A stretch of DNA of 64,000 nucleotides from Erythrobacter sp. (GCA_009993605.1 JAACTB010000013.1:124001-188000), one strand, 5' to 3'. Shown: positions 24,063 to 34,288, numbered from the stretch's first letter. The notes: a model not told the origin generated them from the sequence alone. Numbers and translations are program-made.

Positions 24063-24979
24063 GTTCACCCAGCTGGAGCGAGCGCCTGTTCGGCGGCTTT
24101 CGCAAGACGTCGGAGCGCCTGACCGCCAATCTCGACGTGGTCGGCACGGCGCGGCTGGACGAGGCGACGCTGGACGATGTCGAAGACGCGCTGATCCTGT
24201 CCGATCTCGGCCCCAGCGCCGCCCGCCGCATTCGCGAGCGGCTGCGCGACAAGCGGTTCGGTCTCGAAATCAGCCAGCGCGAATTGCAGGAAGCCGTGGC
24301 CGAGGAGATCGCCGCGATCCTGCGCCCGGTGGCAAAGCCGCTGGAAGTGACGGCCTTTCCCCGCCCCCAGGTCGTGCTGGTCATCGGCGTAAACGGCAGC
24401 GGAAAGACGACCACTATCGCCAAGCTCGCCCACCTGTTTCAGGAGGACGATTACGAGGTCATGCTGGCCGCGGGCGACACGTTCCGCGCCGCCGCCATCC
24501 GCCAGCTCGCCACCTGGGCGGATCGGATCGGCGTACCGCTGGTGCGCGGCCCCGAAGGCGGCGATCCGGCCAGCATCGTGTTCGACGCGGTCAAATCGGC
24601 GACCGACAAGGGCACCGACGCACTGATCGTCGACACGGCGGGCCGTTTGCAGAACAAGCGCGAGCTGATGGACGAGCTGGCCAAGATCAGAAAGGTGCTC
24701 GGACGGTTGAACCCCGAAGCGCCGCACGATGTCGTACTGGTGCTCGATGCCACCAACGGCCAGAACGCGCTCAACCAGATCGATGTCTTCAAGGAAGTCG
24801 CGGGCGTCACCGGCCTCGTCATGACCAAGCTCGACGGGACGGCACGCGGCGGCGTCCTCGTCGCGGCGGCGGAGCAATACGGCCTTCCCATCCACGCGAT
24901 CGGCGTGGGCGAGAAAATAGACGATCTGCGCCCCTTCGATCCCGATCTGGTCGCGCGCGTGATCGCGGGAGTGGCGTGA
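24059..24979 (+). CDS. ftsY: signal recognition particle receptor FtsY
   Basis: At 306 residues this is the short NG-only form, without the long acidic A domain of E. coli FtsY. GTPase motifs are complete: GVNGSGKTTT (about 110-119), DTAGR and TKLDGTARGG. It docks SRP-ribosome complexes at the membrane; the SRP RNA gene also lies in this window near 60.3 kb. The ATG at 24059 overlaps the mtaB stop. Confidence 0.96.
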   Translation: MSSPSWSERLFGGFRKTSERLTANLDVVGTARLDEATLDDVEDALILSDLGPSAARRIRERLRDKRFGLEISQRELQEAVAEEIAAILRPVAKPLEVTAFPRPQVVLVIGVNGSGKTTTIAKLAHLFQEDDYEVMLAAGDTFRAAAIRQLATWADRIGVPLVRGPEGGDPASIVFDAVKSATDKGTDALIVDTAGRLQNKRELMDELAKIRKVLGRLNPEAPHDVVLVLDATNGQNALNQIDVFKEVAGVTGLVMTKLDGTARGGVLVAAAEQYGLPIHAIGVGEKIDDLRPFDPDLVARVIAGVA

Positions 24980-24980
24980 G

Positions 24981-25637
24981 ATGAGCGAAAAGATCAGCGA
25001 ACCGCAGGCCAAGCCCAAATCCGGTTGGCTCAACACGCTCGTCGATTACGGGCCGCTGCTCGTCTTCCTCGGCGTCTACAAATTCTACCAGCCGCCCGAA
25101 ACCTCGACCTTCGGCGAGATCGCCGCCGTCATCTACGGGACGATTGCGTTCATGATCGCCGCCGTGGTGGCGCTCGCTTTCTCGAAATGGAAATTCGGCA
25201 AGATCAGTCCGATGCTGATGCTCTCGACCGCGCTGATCGTGGGTTTCGGGGCGCTCACCATCTGGCTGCGCGACGAACGCTTCATCCAGTTCAAGCCGAC
25301 CGCGATCTATCTGCTGTTCGGCATCGTGCTCGTCGGCGGATGGCTGCGCGGCAAGGCGATGCTCCAGGTCCTGCTCGAAGCCGCGTTCGAAGGTGTCGAC
25401 AAGGAAGGCTGGCTGAAGCTCTCGCGCAATTGGGGCTTCTATTTCTTCGCCATGGCGGCGCTCAACGAAGTGCTGGTGCGCACGATGAGCTTCGAAAGCT
25501 GGTTGTGGGCCAAATTGTGGGTGTTCCTCCCTCTCAGCTTCGTCTTCACCCTCTCGCAGATTCCCATGCTCCTGCGCTATGGCTTGGCGCTGGAGGACAA
25601 AGAGGACGTGGTGAAGGACGAACCGCCGACGGCCTAG
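24981..25637 (+). CDS. yciB: inner membrane-spanning protein YciB (septation protein A family)
   Basis: The 218-residue protein has five to six hydrophobic helices and the family pattern DYGPLLVFLGVYKFY near the N-terminus, with WGFYFFAMAALNEVLVR in the middle. YciB helps coordinate cell-envelope synthesis and septation; its molecular role is unclear. It starts 1 base after ftsY and ends the dapF-mtaB-ftsY-yciB unit. Confidence 0.92.
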   Translation: MSEKISEPQAKPKSGWLNTLVDYGPLLVFLGVYKFYQPPETSTFGEIAAVIYGTIAFMIAAVVALAFSKWKFGKISPMLMLSTALIVGFGALTIWLRDERFIQFKPTAIYLLFGIVLVGGWLRGKAMLQVLLEAAFEGVDKEGWLKLSRNWGFYFFAMAALNEVLVRTMSFESWLWAKLWVFLPLSFVFTLSQIPMLLRYGLALEDKEDVVKDEPPTA

Positions 25638-25658
25638 GGTCTGAACGGTAGGAGGCCT

Positions 25659-26099
25659 ATGCCCGTCACGATTGATCGCGATCCGTCCGAAGCCATTCGT
25701 TCCGCGCTGAGCAAAGGCATCGCCGGGTTCAATCGTCACACCATTCCCGACCTCGAACCGAACGAGGCCGAGATCCGTTTTCACGCGATCGCCACCGACG
25801 AAAGCGGTAACCTTCTCGGCGGCCTGCGGGGCACGTGTTACTGGAACACGCTTCATATCGAATTGCTTTGGCTGGCTGATCGGGCGCGCGGGACCGGTGT
25901 CGGGCGACAGATGATAGAAAACGCGGAAGCCTTCGCGGTTCAGAACGGCTGCGAAAAGGCGTTGGTCGAAACGACGAGCTGGCAGGCGCGCCCGTTCTAC
26001 GAGCGAAACGGATACGAATTGCTAGCCACGCTCGAAGGCAGACCCAAAGGCCACGCCACCCACTATCTCAGCAAAACATTGGCCAGTCCGAAGAGCTAA
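25659..26099 (+). CDS. GNAT family N-acetyltransferase
   Basis: The protein of 146 residues is a single GNAT domain: a [21 protein letters not shown] acetyl-CoA loop region (shortened here from the P-loop) and a C-terminal [12 protein letters not shown] motif. The substrate is unknown. It follows yciB by 21 bases with a GTAGGAGG ribosome-binding site 3-5 bases before the ATG. Its stop overlaps the convergent kup stop by 4 bases. Confidence 0.88.
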   Translation: MPVTIDRDPSEAIRSALSKGIAGFNRHTIPDLEPNEAEIRFHAIATDESGNLLGGLRGTCYWNTLHIELLWLADRARGTGVGRQMIENAEAFAVQNGCEKALVETTSWQARPFYERNGYELLATLEGRPKGHATHYLSKTLASPKS

Positions 26100-28081
26100 A
26101 TCTCCACCTGGCTCCCCAACTCCACCACGCGATTGGTCGGCAGGCGGAAGAAGTCCATCGCGGTCGCGGCGTTCCTGAGCATCCAGGCGAAGATCTTCTC
26201 GCGCCAGATCGGCATGCCGGGCTTGGCACTCGGCAGCAGGGTCTGGCGGCTGAGGAAGAAGCTCGTATCCATCATATCGAACTCGCCCCCGCAACGCTGC
26301 ATCTGCTTCAAGCCTTCGGGCACGTTGGTCTCTTCCATGAAGCCGTAATGCAGGATCGCGCGGTAGAAGCCGTCACCCAGATCGTCGATCTCGCACCGCT
26401 CCTCGGGATCGATATAGGGCACTTCGGCGATCAGAACGGTCAGGATGATCACCCGATCGTGCAGCACCTTGTTGTGCTTGATGTTGTGGAGCAGCGCGCT
26501 CGGCACGCCGGCGGTCTGGCTTGCCATGAAGATCGCGGTTCCCGGCACGCGCGTCGCGCTGTTCTTGGCGCTCTTAGCGAAGATTTCGACCGGTAGCGCG
26601 ATCTCGCTCATCCGATCGCGTATCAGATGACGGCCCTTCGCCCAAGTCGTCAGCAGCGTGAAGGCGACCAGCCCGATAACCAGCGGGAACCAGCCGCCAT
26701 CGGGAACCTTGGGCAGGTTCGCGGCGAAATAGGCGCCGTCGACGAAAATGAAGGTCAGCAGCACCGGCACGGCGAACCACCAGCGCCATTTGAACACTGC
26801 GAACAGCAACACGCCCATCAGCAGCGTATCGATGAACATCGCCCCCGTCACCGCGATCCCGTAGGCCGAGGCGAGATTGCTCGAGTTCTGGAACATGAGC
26901 ACGAGAAGGATCACCGCCACCATCAGCACGTTGTTGACGAAGGGGATGTAGATCTGCCCGCGCTCGCTGGCACTGGTGTGTTCGGTCGACAGGCGCGGCA
27001 CGAAGCCCAGCTGGATCGCCTGATGCGTCACCGAAAACGCGCCCGAGATCACCGCCTGGCTGGCGATGAAGGTGGCTCCGGTGGCAAGGAAGACGAGAGG
27101 CAGGCGCAACGCCTCGGGCGCCATCACGAAGAACGGGCTCTTCATCGCCTCGGCCGTCTGCGACGGATCCATGGCGGAAATCATCGCACCCTGGCCGAAA
27201 TAGTTCAGCAGCAGGCACGGCATGACGAAGCCGAACCAGGACAACCGCATCGGCCCGCGCCCGAAATGGCCCATGTCCGAATAGAGCGCTTCGGAGCCGG
27301 TCACTGCCAGCACCACCGAGCCCAGTGCGAGGAAGGCGATCGTGCCGTCGGTCAGGAAGAACTGCACCGCGTACCAGGGGTTCAGCGCCTGAAGGATATA
27401 GGGGTTCTGAACGATATGGATGATGCCCAACACCGCGATCGTGGTGAAATACACGATCATGACCGGTGCGAACAATTTCCCCACCGAATGCGTGCCGCGC
27501 TTCTGGATCAGGAACAGGCCGATCAGGAGGACCAGCGCGATCGGAATGACCAGGCTTTCGAACCCGGGATTGACCACGGTCAGCCCCTCGACCGCGGACA
27601 GGACCGAGATTGCGGGCGTGATCATGCTGTCGCCGTAGAACAGGGCCGTCGCGAACACGCCCAGCACGATGACCAGCCAGCCATAGCGCGAGCGATCCAT
27701 ATGCCGCGTCAGCAGGGCGACCAGAGCGAGCGTACCGCCCTGCCCGTTATTGTCCGCGCGCATCAGGATGGACACGTATTGGATCGAGACGATCAGCGTC
27801 ATCGACCAGAAGATGAGGCTGACCACCCCGTAAACATGCAATTGGTCGATCGCGAGGCTGTGTTCGCCCAGAAAGGTTTCTCGAAAGGCATAGAGCGGGC
27901 TCGTGCCGATATCGCCGAAGACGACGCCGATCGCACCGACCGCGAGCGCCGCCTTGGAACCGGCATGGGTGCCACCTGTCGCCCCGCTCGCTCCGGGTGT
28001 GGCCGCGCCTTCGATGGCGCCGGGTTCACCCGGCAGGGCCGGAGGCGTTGCGGAATTATCGCTGTTGGCGGTGTCGCTCAT
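26096..28081 (-). CDS. kup: KUP-type potassium transporter
   Basis: This 661-residue protein has about 12 membrane helices followed by a cytoplasmic C-terminal domain of roughly 150 residues. The KUP signature [15 protein letters not shown] is present, as is the [17 protein letters not shown] segment. A Ser/Ala/Gly-rich N-terminal tail of about 40 residues precedes it. It takes up K+ with protons. It stands alone between the GNAT gene and the ccm cluster. Confidence 0.96.
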   Translation of the reverse strand: MSDTANSDNSATPPALPGEPGAIEGAATPGASGATGGTHAGSKAALAVGAIGVVFGDIGTSPLYAFRETFLGEHSLAIDQLHVYGVVSLIFWSMTLIVSIQYVSILMRADNNGQGGTLALVALLTRHMDRSRYGWLVIVLGVFATALFYGDSMITPAISVLSAVEGLTVVNPGFESLVIPIALVLLIGLFLIQKRGTHSVGKLFAPVMIVYFTTIAVLGIIHIVQNPYILQALNPWYAVQFFLTDGTIAFLALGSVVLAVTGSEALYSDMGHFGRGPMRLSWFGFVMPCLLLNYFGQGAMISAMDPSQTAEAMKSPFFVMAPEALRLPLVFLATGATFIASQAVISGAFSVTHQAIQLGFVPRLSTEHTSASERGQIYIPFVNNVLMVAVILLVLMFQNSSNLASAYGIAVTGAMFIDTLLMGVLLFAVFKWRWWFAVPVLLTFIFVDGAYFAANLPKVPDGGWFPLVIGLVAFTLLTTWAKGRHLIRDRMSEIALPVEIFAKSAKNSATRVPGTAIFMASQTAGVPSALLHNIKHNKVLHDRVIILTVLIAEVPYIDPEERCEIDDLGDGFYRAILHYGFMEETNVPEGLKQMQRCGGEFDMMDTSFFLSRQTLLPSAKPGMPIWREKIFAWMLRNAATAMDFFRLPTNRVVELGSQVEI

Positions 28082-28196
28082 GACGGAGTCGAACTTTCGT
28101 CCACGCCCACAAGCCTGGTTTTCCGGGCTTTCGAGGCTGCAAAGGAGGCGCGCTTAGCACTGCGGCTTCGCACCCGCAACACGCGAGCACTCGGGC

Positions 28197-28841
28197 TCAC
28201 TCGGCCAGCCGTTCCTGCTCGATCCGGCCCATCGCCTGATCGAGCACGGCGAGGCGCGCCGCAAGCGTGTCGCGATAGCGCGCATCCTCGGGCGCGGCTT
28301 CGAGAGCGGAGGCCCACAATTCGCGCCCCTCGTCGAACCGGGAATTGCGGATGAGCACGATGCCATGGAAGTAATCGGCGGCGGCGTTGCCGGGATCGGT
28401 CGCCTTCGCGCGGGCATAGGCGAACTCGGCCGCCTCGCTCAGCGTGCCGTTCGCGTGTTCGACCAGCGCGTTCGCCATCGCCACCCAGGCCTGCGAATCA
28501 TTGGGATTTTCAGCGACGGCATTGCGCAGGAAATCGATCGCATCACGATATTGGCCGCGCCGGGTGAACCCGTCCGCGGTGACGACATATCGCGACGGGA
28601 GCACCCCCTCGTCGTAGAATTCCTTGCGCGCCTCCACCATCGCTTCACCCGATTGCGGATCGAGGACCTGCCCCTCCTTCGGCGCGGCGGGCTGTTCGGG
28701 GGCCCCTTGCGTCGCATAACCGGCGAGCCCGAACAGGAGAGCGGCGGCAAACAGCGTCCACGACGCGCGCGGAAGCTTGAGCGCGAAGGCCGCGACGACG
28801 AAGCCCAGAGCCGCGAGGGCGAGGATCGCAAGCCAGCTCAT
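28197..28841 (-). CDS. ccmI: cytochrome c maturation TPR protein CcmI/CycH-like
   Basis: This 214-residue protein has two N-terminal membrane helices (about 3-22 and 28-46) and a periplasmic tetratricopeptide region (AIDFLRNAVAENPNDSQAW and the following repeat). It is shorter than E. coli-type CcmI. CcmI/CycH presents apocytochrome c to the haem ligation complex. It is the last gene of the ccm run and overlaps ccmH by 4 bases. Confidence 0.82.
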   Translation of the reverse strand: MSWLAILALAALGFVVAAFALKLPRASWTLFAAALLFGLAGYATQGAPEQPAAPKEGQVLDPQSGEAMVEARKEFYDEGVLPSRYVVTADGFTRRGQYRDAIDFLRNAVAENPNDSQAWVAMANALVEHANGTLSEAAEFAYARAKATDPGNAAADYFHGIVLIRNSRFDEGRELWASALEAAPEDARYRDTLAARLAVLDQAMGRIEQERLAE

Positions 28842-29248
28842 GCGCGCCTCGCGAAACGGCGCCGGAAGATGGCGAGCGCGGCGATCAGGATCAGGACCGG
28901 CACGGCGAAGAGCGGCCAGGTGGTCGCGCTGACCTCCGGCCTGTAGCTGACGTAATCGCCATAGCGCTGCATCAGCCAGCTGCGGATTTCCTCCGGCGAT
29001 TCGCCCGCCGCGATGCGGATGCGCACCTGATGACGCATGTCGCCCGCCATCGGCGCGTCGCTATCGGCGATCGATTGCGACTGGCAGGTGAGGCAGCGCA
29101 ACGTCTCCATCAGCTCCTGCGCCAGCGCCTCCTCGCCCGGATTGTCCAATTGGCGATAGGCGAACGGCGCGGGCGGCACGGATTGCTGCGCGGCAAGAGG
29201 CGCGAACGCAAACAGCGCGAGAACGAGAGAAAGACAGAGCGACCTCAC
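28838..29248 (-). CDS. ccmH: cytochrome c-type biogenesis protein CcmH
   Basis: The protein is 136 residues from a GTG at 29248 that overlaps the ccmG stop; the longer open frame is a shadow. It has a signal peptide (SLCLSLVLALFAFAPLAAQ), the redox motif RCLTCQSQSIADS (CxxC) and a C-terminal membrane anchor. CcmH reduces the apocytochrome CxxCH cysteines or passes electrons from CcmG. Confidence 0.93.
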   Translation of the reverse strand: MRSLCLSLVLALFAFAPLAAQQSVPPAPFAYRQLDNPGEEALAQELMETLRCLTCQSQSIADSDAPMAGDMRHQVRIRIAAGESPEEIRSWLMQRYGDYVSYRPEVSATTWPLFAVPVLILIAALAIFRRRFARRA

Positions 29249-29772
29249 TCGCCCGCCTCGCGCAGCTTTTCGAGCAGAATGGGCACGTCGCGTTCGCGGA
29301 TGTCGCCGATATGCTGGTAGGCGATCTTGCCCGTGCCGGTGATGACAAAGGTTTCGGGAACGCCCGACGATCCGATGCCCAATTGCACTTCCGAAAGGTC
29401 GTCCGATCCGATCGCGGCATAGGGATTGCCGTGGCGTTCGAGGAAACGCGCGACATCCTCGGGCCGGTCGCGGATCGCGACGCCGACGATGGTTGCACCT
29501 TCGTTGCGAAGCCGTTCCAGCTGCGGTGCTTCGGCGATGCACGGCAGGCACCAGCTTGCCCAGATGTTGAGAAGGCGTGGCTGGCCGTCCTTGAAATCGT
29601 CGCTCGCCGCGCCCGGCAGGCTCGCCGTCGCAGGCTCGAGATCGAAATAGGGCAGCGCCTTGCCGATCATCCGGCTTTCGACGATCTCGTCGCGCGGCTG
29701 AGTCAGCTGGTAGGCCGCGAGGCCCAGAAAGCCCGCAAACGCCAGCAGGGGAAGCCAGAGCCGCCAGCTCAT
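29245..29772 (-). CDS. ccmG: thiol:disulfide interchange protein CcmG/DsbE
   Basis: The protein has 175 residues from the ATG at 29772. An N-terminal membrane anchor (WLPLLAFAGFLGLAAYQL) is followed by a thioredoxin fold with WASWCLPCIAEAP, giving the CxxC active site, and the cis-proline segment GVPETFVI. It keeps cytochrome c thiols reduced on the periplasmic side. It overlaps ccmF upstream and ccmH downstream. Confidence 0.95.
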   Translation of the reverse strand: MSWRLWLPLLAFAGFLGLAAYQLTQPRDEIVESRMIGKALPYFDLEPATASLPGAASDDFKDGQPRLLNIWASWCLPCIAEAPQLERLRNEGATIVGVAIRDRPEDVARFLERHGNPYAAIGSDDLSEVQLGIGSSGVPETFVITGTGKIAYQHIGDIRERDVPILLEKLREAGE

Positions 29773-31754
29773 GTCGGTTGCTCCCGCCCCATCTCCTGTC
29801 GACGCGCGGCGGCCTTGCGGCGCACGAGCCTGCGCCGCCAATCGGCTTGCACATGGCCGATAAGCGCCAACGCGCCGCCGAGCGCGATCAGGACGCCTCC
29901 ATACCAGATCCAGGTCACGAACGGCTTCCACCACAGGCGCACCTGCCAGCGTTCCGGCCCAGCCCCCGTGGCTCCGGCCTGATTGCCGATCACGGCATAA
30001 AGCTGGCCGTTCCAGCGCGTGGCGAGGACACTTTCGGCGGTCTGCTGCGGCGGTGCCCAGAAGGTGCGGTGTTGCGGCGTCAGGACGATCGGATCACCTA
30101 TTTCGAGCCGTGCGGACAGGCGCGCTTCCATCGCGGTCCAGTTCGCACCGGCGGCGGGGGCGATCTGGTCCAGCGTGACGGCCCAGGGGCCGACCGTGGT
30201 CTCCTCTCCCGGGGCAAGCGCGGCGAGGCGTTCCTTGGTGAAGGCGCTTTCGCTCGCCATGCCGAACAGCGCGACGGCAAGGCCGAGATGGCCGAACACC
30301 ATGCCCCATGTCGCGATCGGAACGCGGCGCAGATTGCGTCCGCGCAGCGGCATGACGCTGGCCAATGCCAGCATCGCGGCCAAGGCCAGCCCGAGCAGGG
30401 GCAGAAAGGCCACCTCCCCGATCAGCGAGACCAGGATCAGAGCCGCCACCAGAACCGCGCCCATCAACGCCAGTTCGCGCCGGATCCGTCCGAACCCGTC
30501 CCTGCGCCAGCGCAGCAGCGGCCCAACCGCCATCACCGCAACCATCGGTAGCGCAAAGATGGCACCGACGGGATTGAAATAGGGCGGGCCGACCGAAACG
30601 CGCACATCGAACGCCTCGGTCAAAAGCGGATAGAGCGTGCCGAGCAACACCACCGCGAGGATCGCCGACAAGAGGACATTGTTGACGACGAGCGCCCCCT
30701 CCCGGCTCGCGACCGAGAACCGCGCGCCTTCGCTGACCGCCCCCGCCCTCAGCGCGAACAGCAAAAGCGCCCCGCCGATATAGATCGCCAGCAGGAAGAG
30801 AATGAAGGTCCCGCGCTGGGGATCGACGGCGAAGGCGTGGACGCTGGTCAGGATGCCCGATCTGACAAGGAATGTGCCGAGCATACTCATAGAGAAAGCG
30901 ACGACCCCCAGCATGATCGTCCAGGCGCGCAGGGCGTCGCGCGCGGCGAGGACGCTGGTCGAATGCAGCAGCGCCGTCGCGGCGAGCCAGGGCATCAACG
31001 ATGCGTTTTCGACCGGGTCCCAGAACCACCAGCCGCCCCAGCCCAGCTCGTAATAGGCCCAGTAGCTGCCCGCCGTGATCCCCAAGGTCAGGAACACCCA
31101 TGCGCCCAGCACCCAGGGCCGCATGGCGCGGGCGAATTCGGGCGTCACCTGACGCGTGATCAGCGCGCCGACCGCGAAACTGAAGGCCACCGAAAGGCCG
31201 ACATAACCGAGATAAAGCGTGGGCGGATGGAAGGCGAGGCCGATATCCTGCAACAGGGGATTGAGCCCTGCACCCTCCTGCGCCGGGATCGGCAACCGCT
31301 CGAACGGATTGGAACTGAGCAAAAGAAAGGCATAGAAACCCAGCGCCACGAAGCCTTGCGCGGCAAGGACGGCCTGCATCATGCGTTCGGGCAGCCGTCG
31401 CTCGACCACGGCGATCAGCGCCCCCGACGCGGCTAGCACCGTCACCCAGAGCAGCATCGATCCTTCGTGATTGCCCCACGCGCCCGACAGCTTGTAGATC
31501 ATCGGTTTCAACGAATGCGAATTGTCCGCCACCAGCTTCACCGACAGATCCGTGATGGCGAAGACATAGAGCAGCGCAACGAAGGACAGGGCGGCGAAGA
31601 CACCCTGGACGATCGTGGCGGGACGCGTGAGGTCGGCGATCCCCGTCTCTCCGCTCGCCGCATCCTGCCGCACGGCAAGCGCGCCCGCCACCAATTGGAG
31701 GACCGCCAGGGCCGCGGCGAGCCACAGAGCGGCAAGGCCTAGTTCGGCGATCAC
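29769..31754 (-). CDS. ccmF: haem lyase subunit CcmF
   Basis: This 661-residue protein has about 14 membrane helices. The tryptophan-rich WWD signature GWGGWWFWDPVENASLMPW is present, along with conserved periplasmic histidine regions. CcmF forms the haem-to-apocytochrome c ligase with CcmH and CcmI. It overlaps ccmE by 4 bases. Confidence 0.96.
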   Translation of the reverse strand: MIAELGLAALWLAAALAVLQLVAGALAVRQDAASGETGIADLTRPATIVQGVFAALSFVALLYVFAITDLSVKLVADNSHSLKPMIYKLSGAWGNHEGSMLLWVTVLAASGALIAVVERRLPERMMQAVLAAQGFVALGFYAFLLLSSNPFERLPIPAQEGAGLNPLLQDIGLAFHPPTLYLGYVGLSVAFSFAVGALITRQVTPEFARAMRPWVLGAWVFLTLGITAGSYWAYYELGWGGWWFWDPVENASLMPWLAATALLHSTSVLAARDALRAWTIMLGVVAFSMSMLGTFLVRSGILTSVHAFAVDPQRGTFILFLLAIYIGGALLLFALRAGAVSEGARFSVASREGALVVNNVLLSAILAVVLLGTLYPLLTEAFDVRVSVGPPYFNPVGAIFALPMVAVMAVGPLLRWRRDGFGRIRRELALMGAVLVAALILVSLIGEVAFLPLLGLALAAMLALASVMPLRGRNLRRVPIATWGMVFGHLGLAVALFGMASESAFTKERLAALAPGEETTVGPWAVTLDQIAPAAGANWTAMEARLSARLEIGDPIVLTPQHRTFWAPPQQTAESVLATRWNGQLYAVIGNQAGATGAGPERWQVRLWWKPFVTWIWYGGVLIALGGALALIGHVQADWRRRLVRRKAAARRQEMGREQPT

Positions 31755-32236
31755 TGGAGGCCCACCGTGGTCTCTTCCGCCATTTCGGCAGCCTGATGCT
31801 CGCTCATGCCCTCAAGTTCGCGGGGCACGTAATTCTCGTCATGCTTGGCAAGGAGATTGTCGGCGACGAAGGTTCCGTCCGGCCCCAAGCGCCCTTCTGC
31901 GACCACGCCCGATCCCTCGACGAAAAGATCGGGCAGGATGCCGGTGAAGCGCACCGGGATCGCCGATGCCTCGCGCCCGGTGACGGTGAAGGCCACGGTC
32001 ACTCCGTCGGCCATCGTGCGCAGCGACCCCTCCTCCACCATGCCGCCAAGCCGCACCGCCTGGCCGATTTCCGGCGGATCGTCGCGCATCTGTTCGGGAA
32101 GGTAGAAATAGCTCGCCTGACTACGCAGCGCATAGGCGGCCAGCAGCCCCGCCGCGACCAGCACCGCGAGCGCGATCAGCGCCAGCACAAGACGCTGATG
32201 CTTTGGCTTGAGGCGCGAGGATCGGGTCGTGTTCAT
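31751..32236 (-). CDS. ccmE: haem chaperone CcmE
   Basis: The protein has 161 residues from the ATG at 32236. An N-terminal membrane anchor (LVLALIALAVLVAAGLLAAY) precedes an OB-fold domain. The covalent haem-binding motif is AKHDENYVP (His followed by Tyr four residues later). It carries haem from CcmC to CcmF. It overlaps ccmD and ccmF. Confidence 0.95.
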   Translation of the reverse strand: MNTTRSSRLKPKHQRLVLALIALAVLVAAGLLAAYALRSQASYFYLPEQMRDDPPEIGQAVRLGGMVEEGSLRTMADGVTVAFTVTGREASAIPVRFTGILPDLFVEGSGVVAEGRLGPDGTFVADNLLAKHDENYVPRELEGMSEHQAAEMAEETTVGLQ

Positions 32237-32373
32237 CGCCGCCGCACCTCGTCGCGCCGCCTTTCGGCCCGGCGCATCGCCAGCCAGCTCCAGACGATCA
32301 TAGCGATCGTGCCGACGAGCCCGACCGCGTAGGCCGCGATGACAAAATCCCACTGGTCGAGCGCCTCTCGCAT
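32233..32373 (-). CDS. ccmD: haem exporter protein CcmD
   Basis: This 46-residue protein was extracted by hand from a longer frame, with its start at 32373. It has one membrane helix (FVIAAYAVGLVGTIAMIVWS) followed by a very basic tail (MRRAERRRDEVRRR), the standard CcmD layout. It stabilises the CcmC-CcmE complex. Its start shares one base with the ccmC stop, and its end overlaps ccmE by 4 bases. Confidence 0.88.
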   Translation of the reverse strand: MREALDQWDFVIAAYAVGLVGTIAMIVWSWLAMRRAERRRDEVRRR

Positions 32374-33095
32374 CACGCCGCCTCCATCGCCCGCCGCCTC
32401 AGGCGCGCTTCGGCCTGCGCATCGGCCAGAAGAGCGCGCATCCGCATCAGGACGACTGCGCCGAACAGCAACGAGAAGCCGGCCACGCTCACCAGAAGGG
32501 GCGTCAGGAAAGCCGCATCGATCGAGCTGCGCCCCATCGAGATGCTGGGTGGCTGGTGCAAGGAATTCCACCATACCACGCTGCGATTGATGATCGGGAT
32601 GTTGATCGCGCCGAGAAGGCCGAAAATGGCGGGGATCCGCGCGCTCACGCCCTCACGCTCGGCGGCTTGGGCTAGGGCGATATAGGCGACGTAGAGAAAG
32701 GCGAGCACCAGCATACTGGTCAACCGGCCGTCCCACACCCACCAGGTCCCCCAGGTCGGCCTGCCCCAGATCGAGCCGGTGACGAGGCAGATCAGCGTGA
32801 AGACCAGCCCCGGCACCGCCGCCGCCCGCGCGCCGAGCGCCGCAAGCGGGTGGCGCCAGACGAGATAGACCAGGCTGGCGATCGCGATCATGCTCCACCC
32901 GCCCATCCCCAGCCAGGCGGTCGGGACATGCAGGAAAAGGATGCGCACGGTCTCGCCCATAAGGCGGTCCGGCGGGACGACGAATACGCCCCAGGCGAGA
33001 GCGCCCGCCGACAAAAGCAGGCCCGCCGTCAGTGTGAGCGGCGTGAGCCAGCGCGCCAGCGAAAGAAAGCGCTTGGGATTGGCGAAACCATGCAT
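32373..33095 (-). CDS. ccmC: haem exporter protein CcmC
   Basis: This 240-residue protein has six membrane helices and the WWD motif WGRPTWGTWWVWDGRLTS, plus conserved periplasmic His in FLHVPTAW. It loads haem onto CcmE. It is the first gene of the ccmC-D-E-F-G-H-I run. The ABC components ccmA and ccmB are not in the window and must lie elsewhere if present. Confidence 0.95.
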   Translation of the reverse strand: MHGFANPKRFLSLARWLTPLTLTAGLLLSAGALAWGVFVVPPDRLMGETVRILFLHVPTAWLGMGGWSMIAIASLVYLVWRHPLAALGARAAAVPGLVFTLICLVTGSIWGRPTWGTWWVWDGRLTSMLVLAFLYVAYIALAQAAEREGVSARIPAIFGLLGAINIPIINRSVVWWNSLHQPPSISMGRSSIDAAFLTPLLVSVAGFSLLFGAVVLMRMRALLADAQAEARLRRRAMEAA

Positions 33096-33186
33096 GGGCA
33101 GGCGTCCGCTTTGGCAGGATGCGGGCTTCGGGGCAAGAACAACCTCGCCCTAAACGCCTATCGAATCGCAACGAAATCGGCGGAAA

Positions 33187-34251
33187 TCAGCGCCCGATGA
33201 GGTCCTGCGCCATGCGGTCGGCGACCTGGTCGGGCGACTGGCCGGTACGGTCGCTTTCCTGCCAGATCGTCTCCAGCCGATCCGGGATCAACGCGATGCG
33301 TTCCCTCACATCGTTGACGTCGCAGGGCTGGCCGTCGGTGCGCGCAAGATATTCGAGCGTGACCGAAATGATCCCGCCCGCATTGATGACGTAATCGGGG
33401 GCATAGAGAATGCCGCGCTGCGCGAGCACCGGCCCATGCGCCGCGCGGGCGAGCTGGTTGTTCGCGCCGCCCGCGACGATCTTGCAATCGAGCCGCGCAA
33501 TGCCCTCGTCGTCGAGGATCGCGCCCAGCGCGTTGGGGCTGAAGACGTCGCAGGTGACGCCCATGATCGCGTCCGACGCGACCGCTACGCCGCCCAGTTC
33601 GCGCGCCAGCGCTTCGGCGCGCGCGGCGTCGATATCGGCAAGCGTCAGCTGCGCCCCGTCCTTCGCGAGCAGGCGCGCTACGCCGCCGCCGACGCTGCCC
33701 GTGCCCTGGATCGCGACATGGACGCCTTCGAGCGAATCCTTGCCGAGCTTGTGGCGCACGGCGGCCTTGATCCCATGATAGATGCCCATCGCGGTGAAGG
33801 GGCCCGGATCGCCGCCGGCCGCATCCTCGCCCTCGACCGGAAGGCCGGAAACATACTGGGTGCGCTCGGCCACGCGGGCCATGTCGGCTTCGCTGATGCC
33901 GACATCTTCCGCCGTCACATAGCGACCGCCCAGCGCTTCGACCGCATCGGCGAAGGCAGTGAGCATTTCGGGAGTCTTGGTGCCCTTGTCGTCGGCCAGG
34001 ATCACGGCCTTGCCGCCGCCCATGGGCAGACCCGCCATGGCGTTCTTGTAGCTCATGCCTCGGCTCAGGCGCAGCGCATCGCGCATGGCGCGTTCGGGCT
34101 CGGCATAATGCCAAAACCGCGTGCCGCCAGCACCCGGGCCGAGATGGCTGGAATGGACCGCGATGATCGCGGTCAGGCCCGATTTGGGGTCGCGCACCAG
34201 TTCGACCAGCTCGTGGTCGTCGTAATCCGGCTCGGTCCAGAAAGCGGTCAT
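33187..34251 (-). CDS. Glu/Leu/Phe/Val dehydrogenase family enzyme, leucine-dehydrogenase-like
   Basis: This 354-residue enzyme has the substrate-binding region GLPMGGGKAVIL (K81) and K69 in RGMSYKNAMAG, and the NAD-binding loop QGTGSVGGGVARLL. Its length and glycine-rich motifs fit the leucine/phenylalanine dehydrogenase branch rather than glutamate dehydrogenase. It would deaminate a branched-chain or aromatic amino acid to its 2-oxoacid. It lies 91 bases upstream of ccmC and 37 bases downstream of tRNA-His, all on the same strand. Confidence 0.88.
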   Translation of the reverse strand: MTAFWTEPDYDDHELVELVRDPKSGLTAIIAVHSSHLGPGAGGTRFWHYAEPERAMRDALRLSRGMSYKNAMAGLPMGGGKAVILADDKGTKTPEMLTAFADAVEALGGRYVTAEDVGISEADMARVAERTQYVSGLPVEGEDAAGGDPGPFTAMGIYHGIKAAVRHKLGKDSLEGVHVAIQGTGSVGGGVARLLAKDGAQLTLADIDAARAEALARELGGVAVASDAIMGVTCDVFSPNALGAILDDEGIARLDCKIVAGGANNQLARAAHGPVLAQRGILYAPDYVINAGGIISVTLEYLARTDGQPCDVNDVRERIALIPDRLETIWQESDRTGQSPDQVADRMAQDLIGR

Positions 34252-34288
34252 GTTCGCGAAGCCCCGTTAGACGCAAAAGATAAGGAAA

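Noticed and set aside
26627..28354. 575-codon open frame on the + strand antisense to kup
   Set aside because: It is explained by the same codon-bias effect; it lacks a ribosome site and the protein is composed of His/Arg/Gln/Asp-rich low-complexity sequence.
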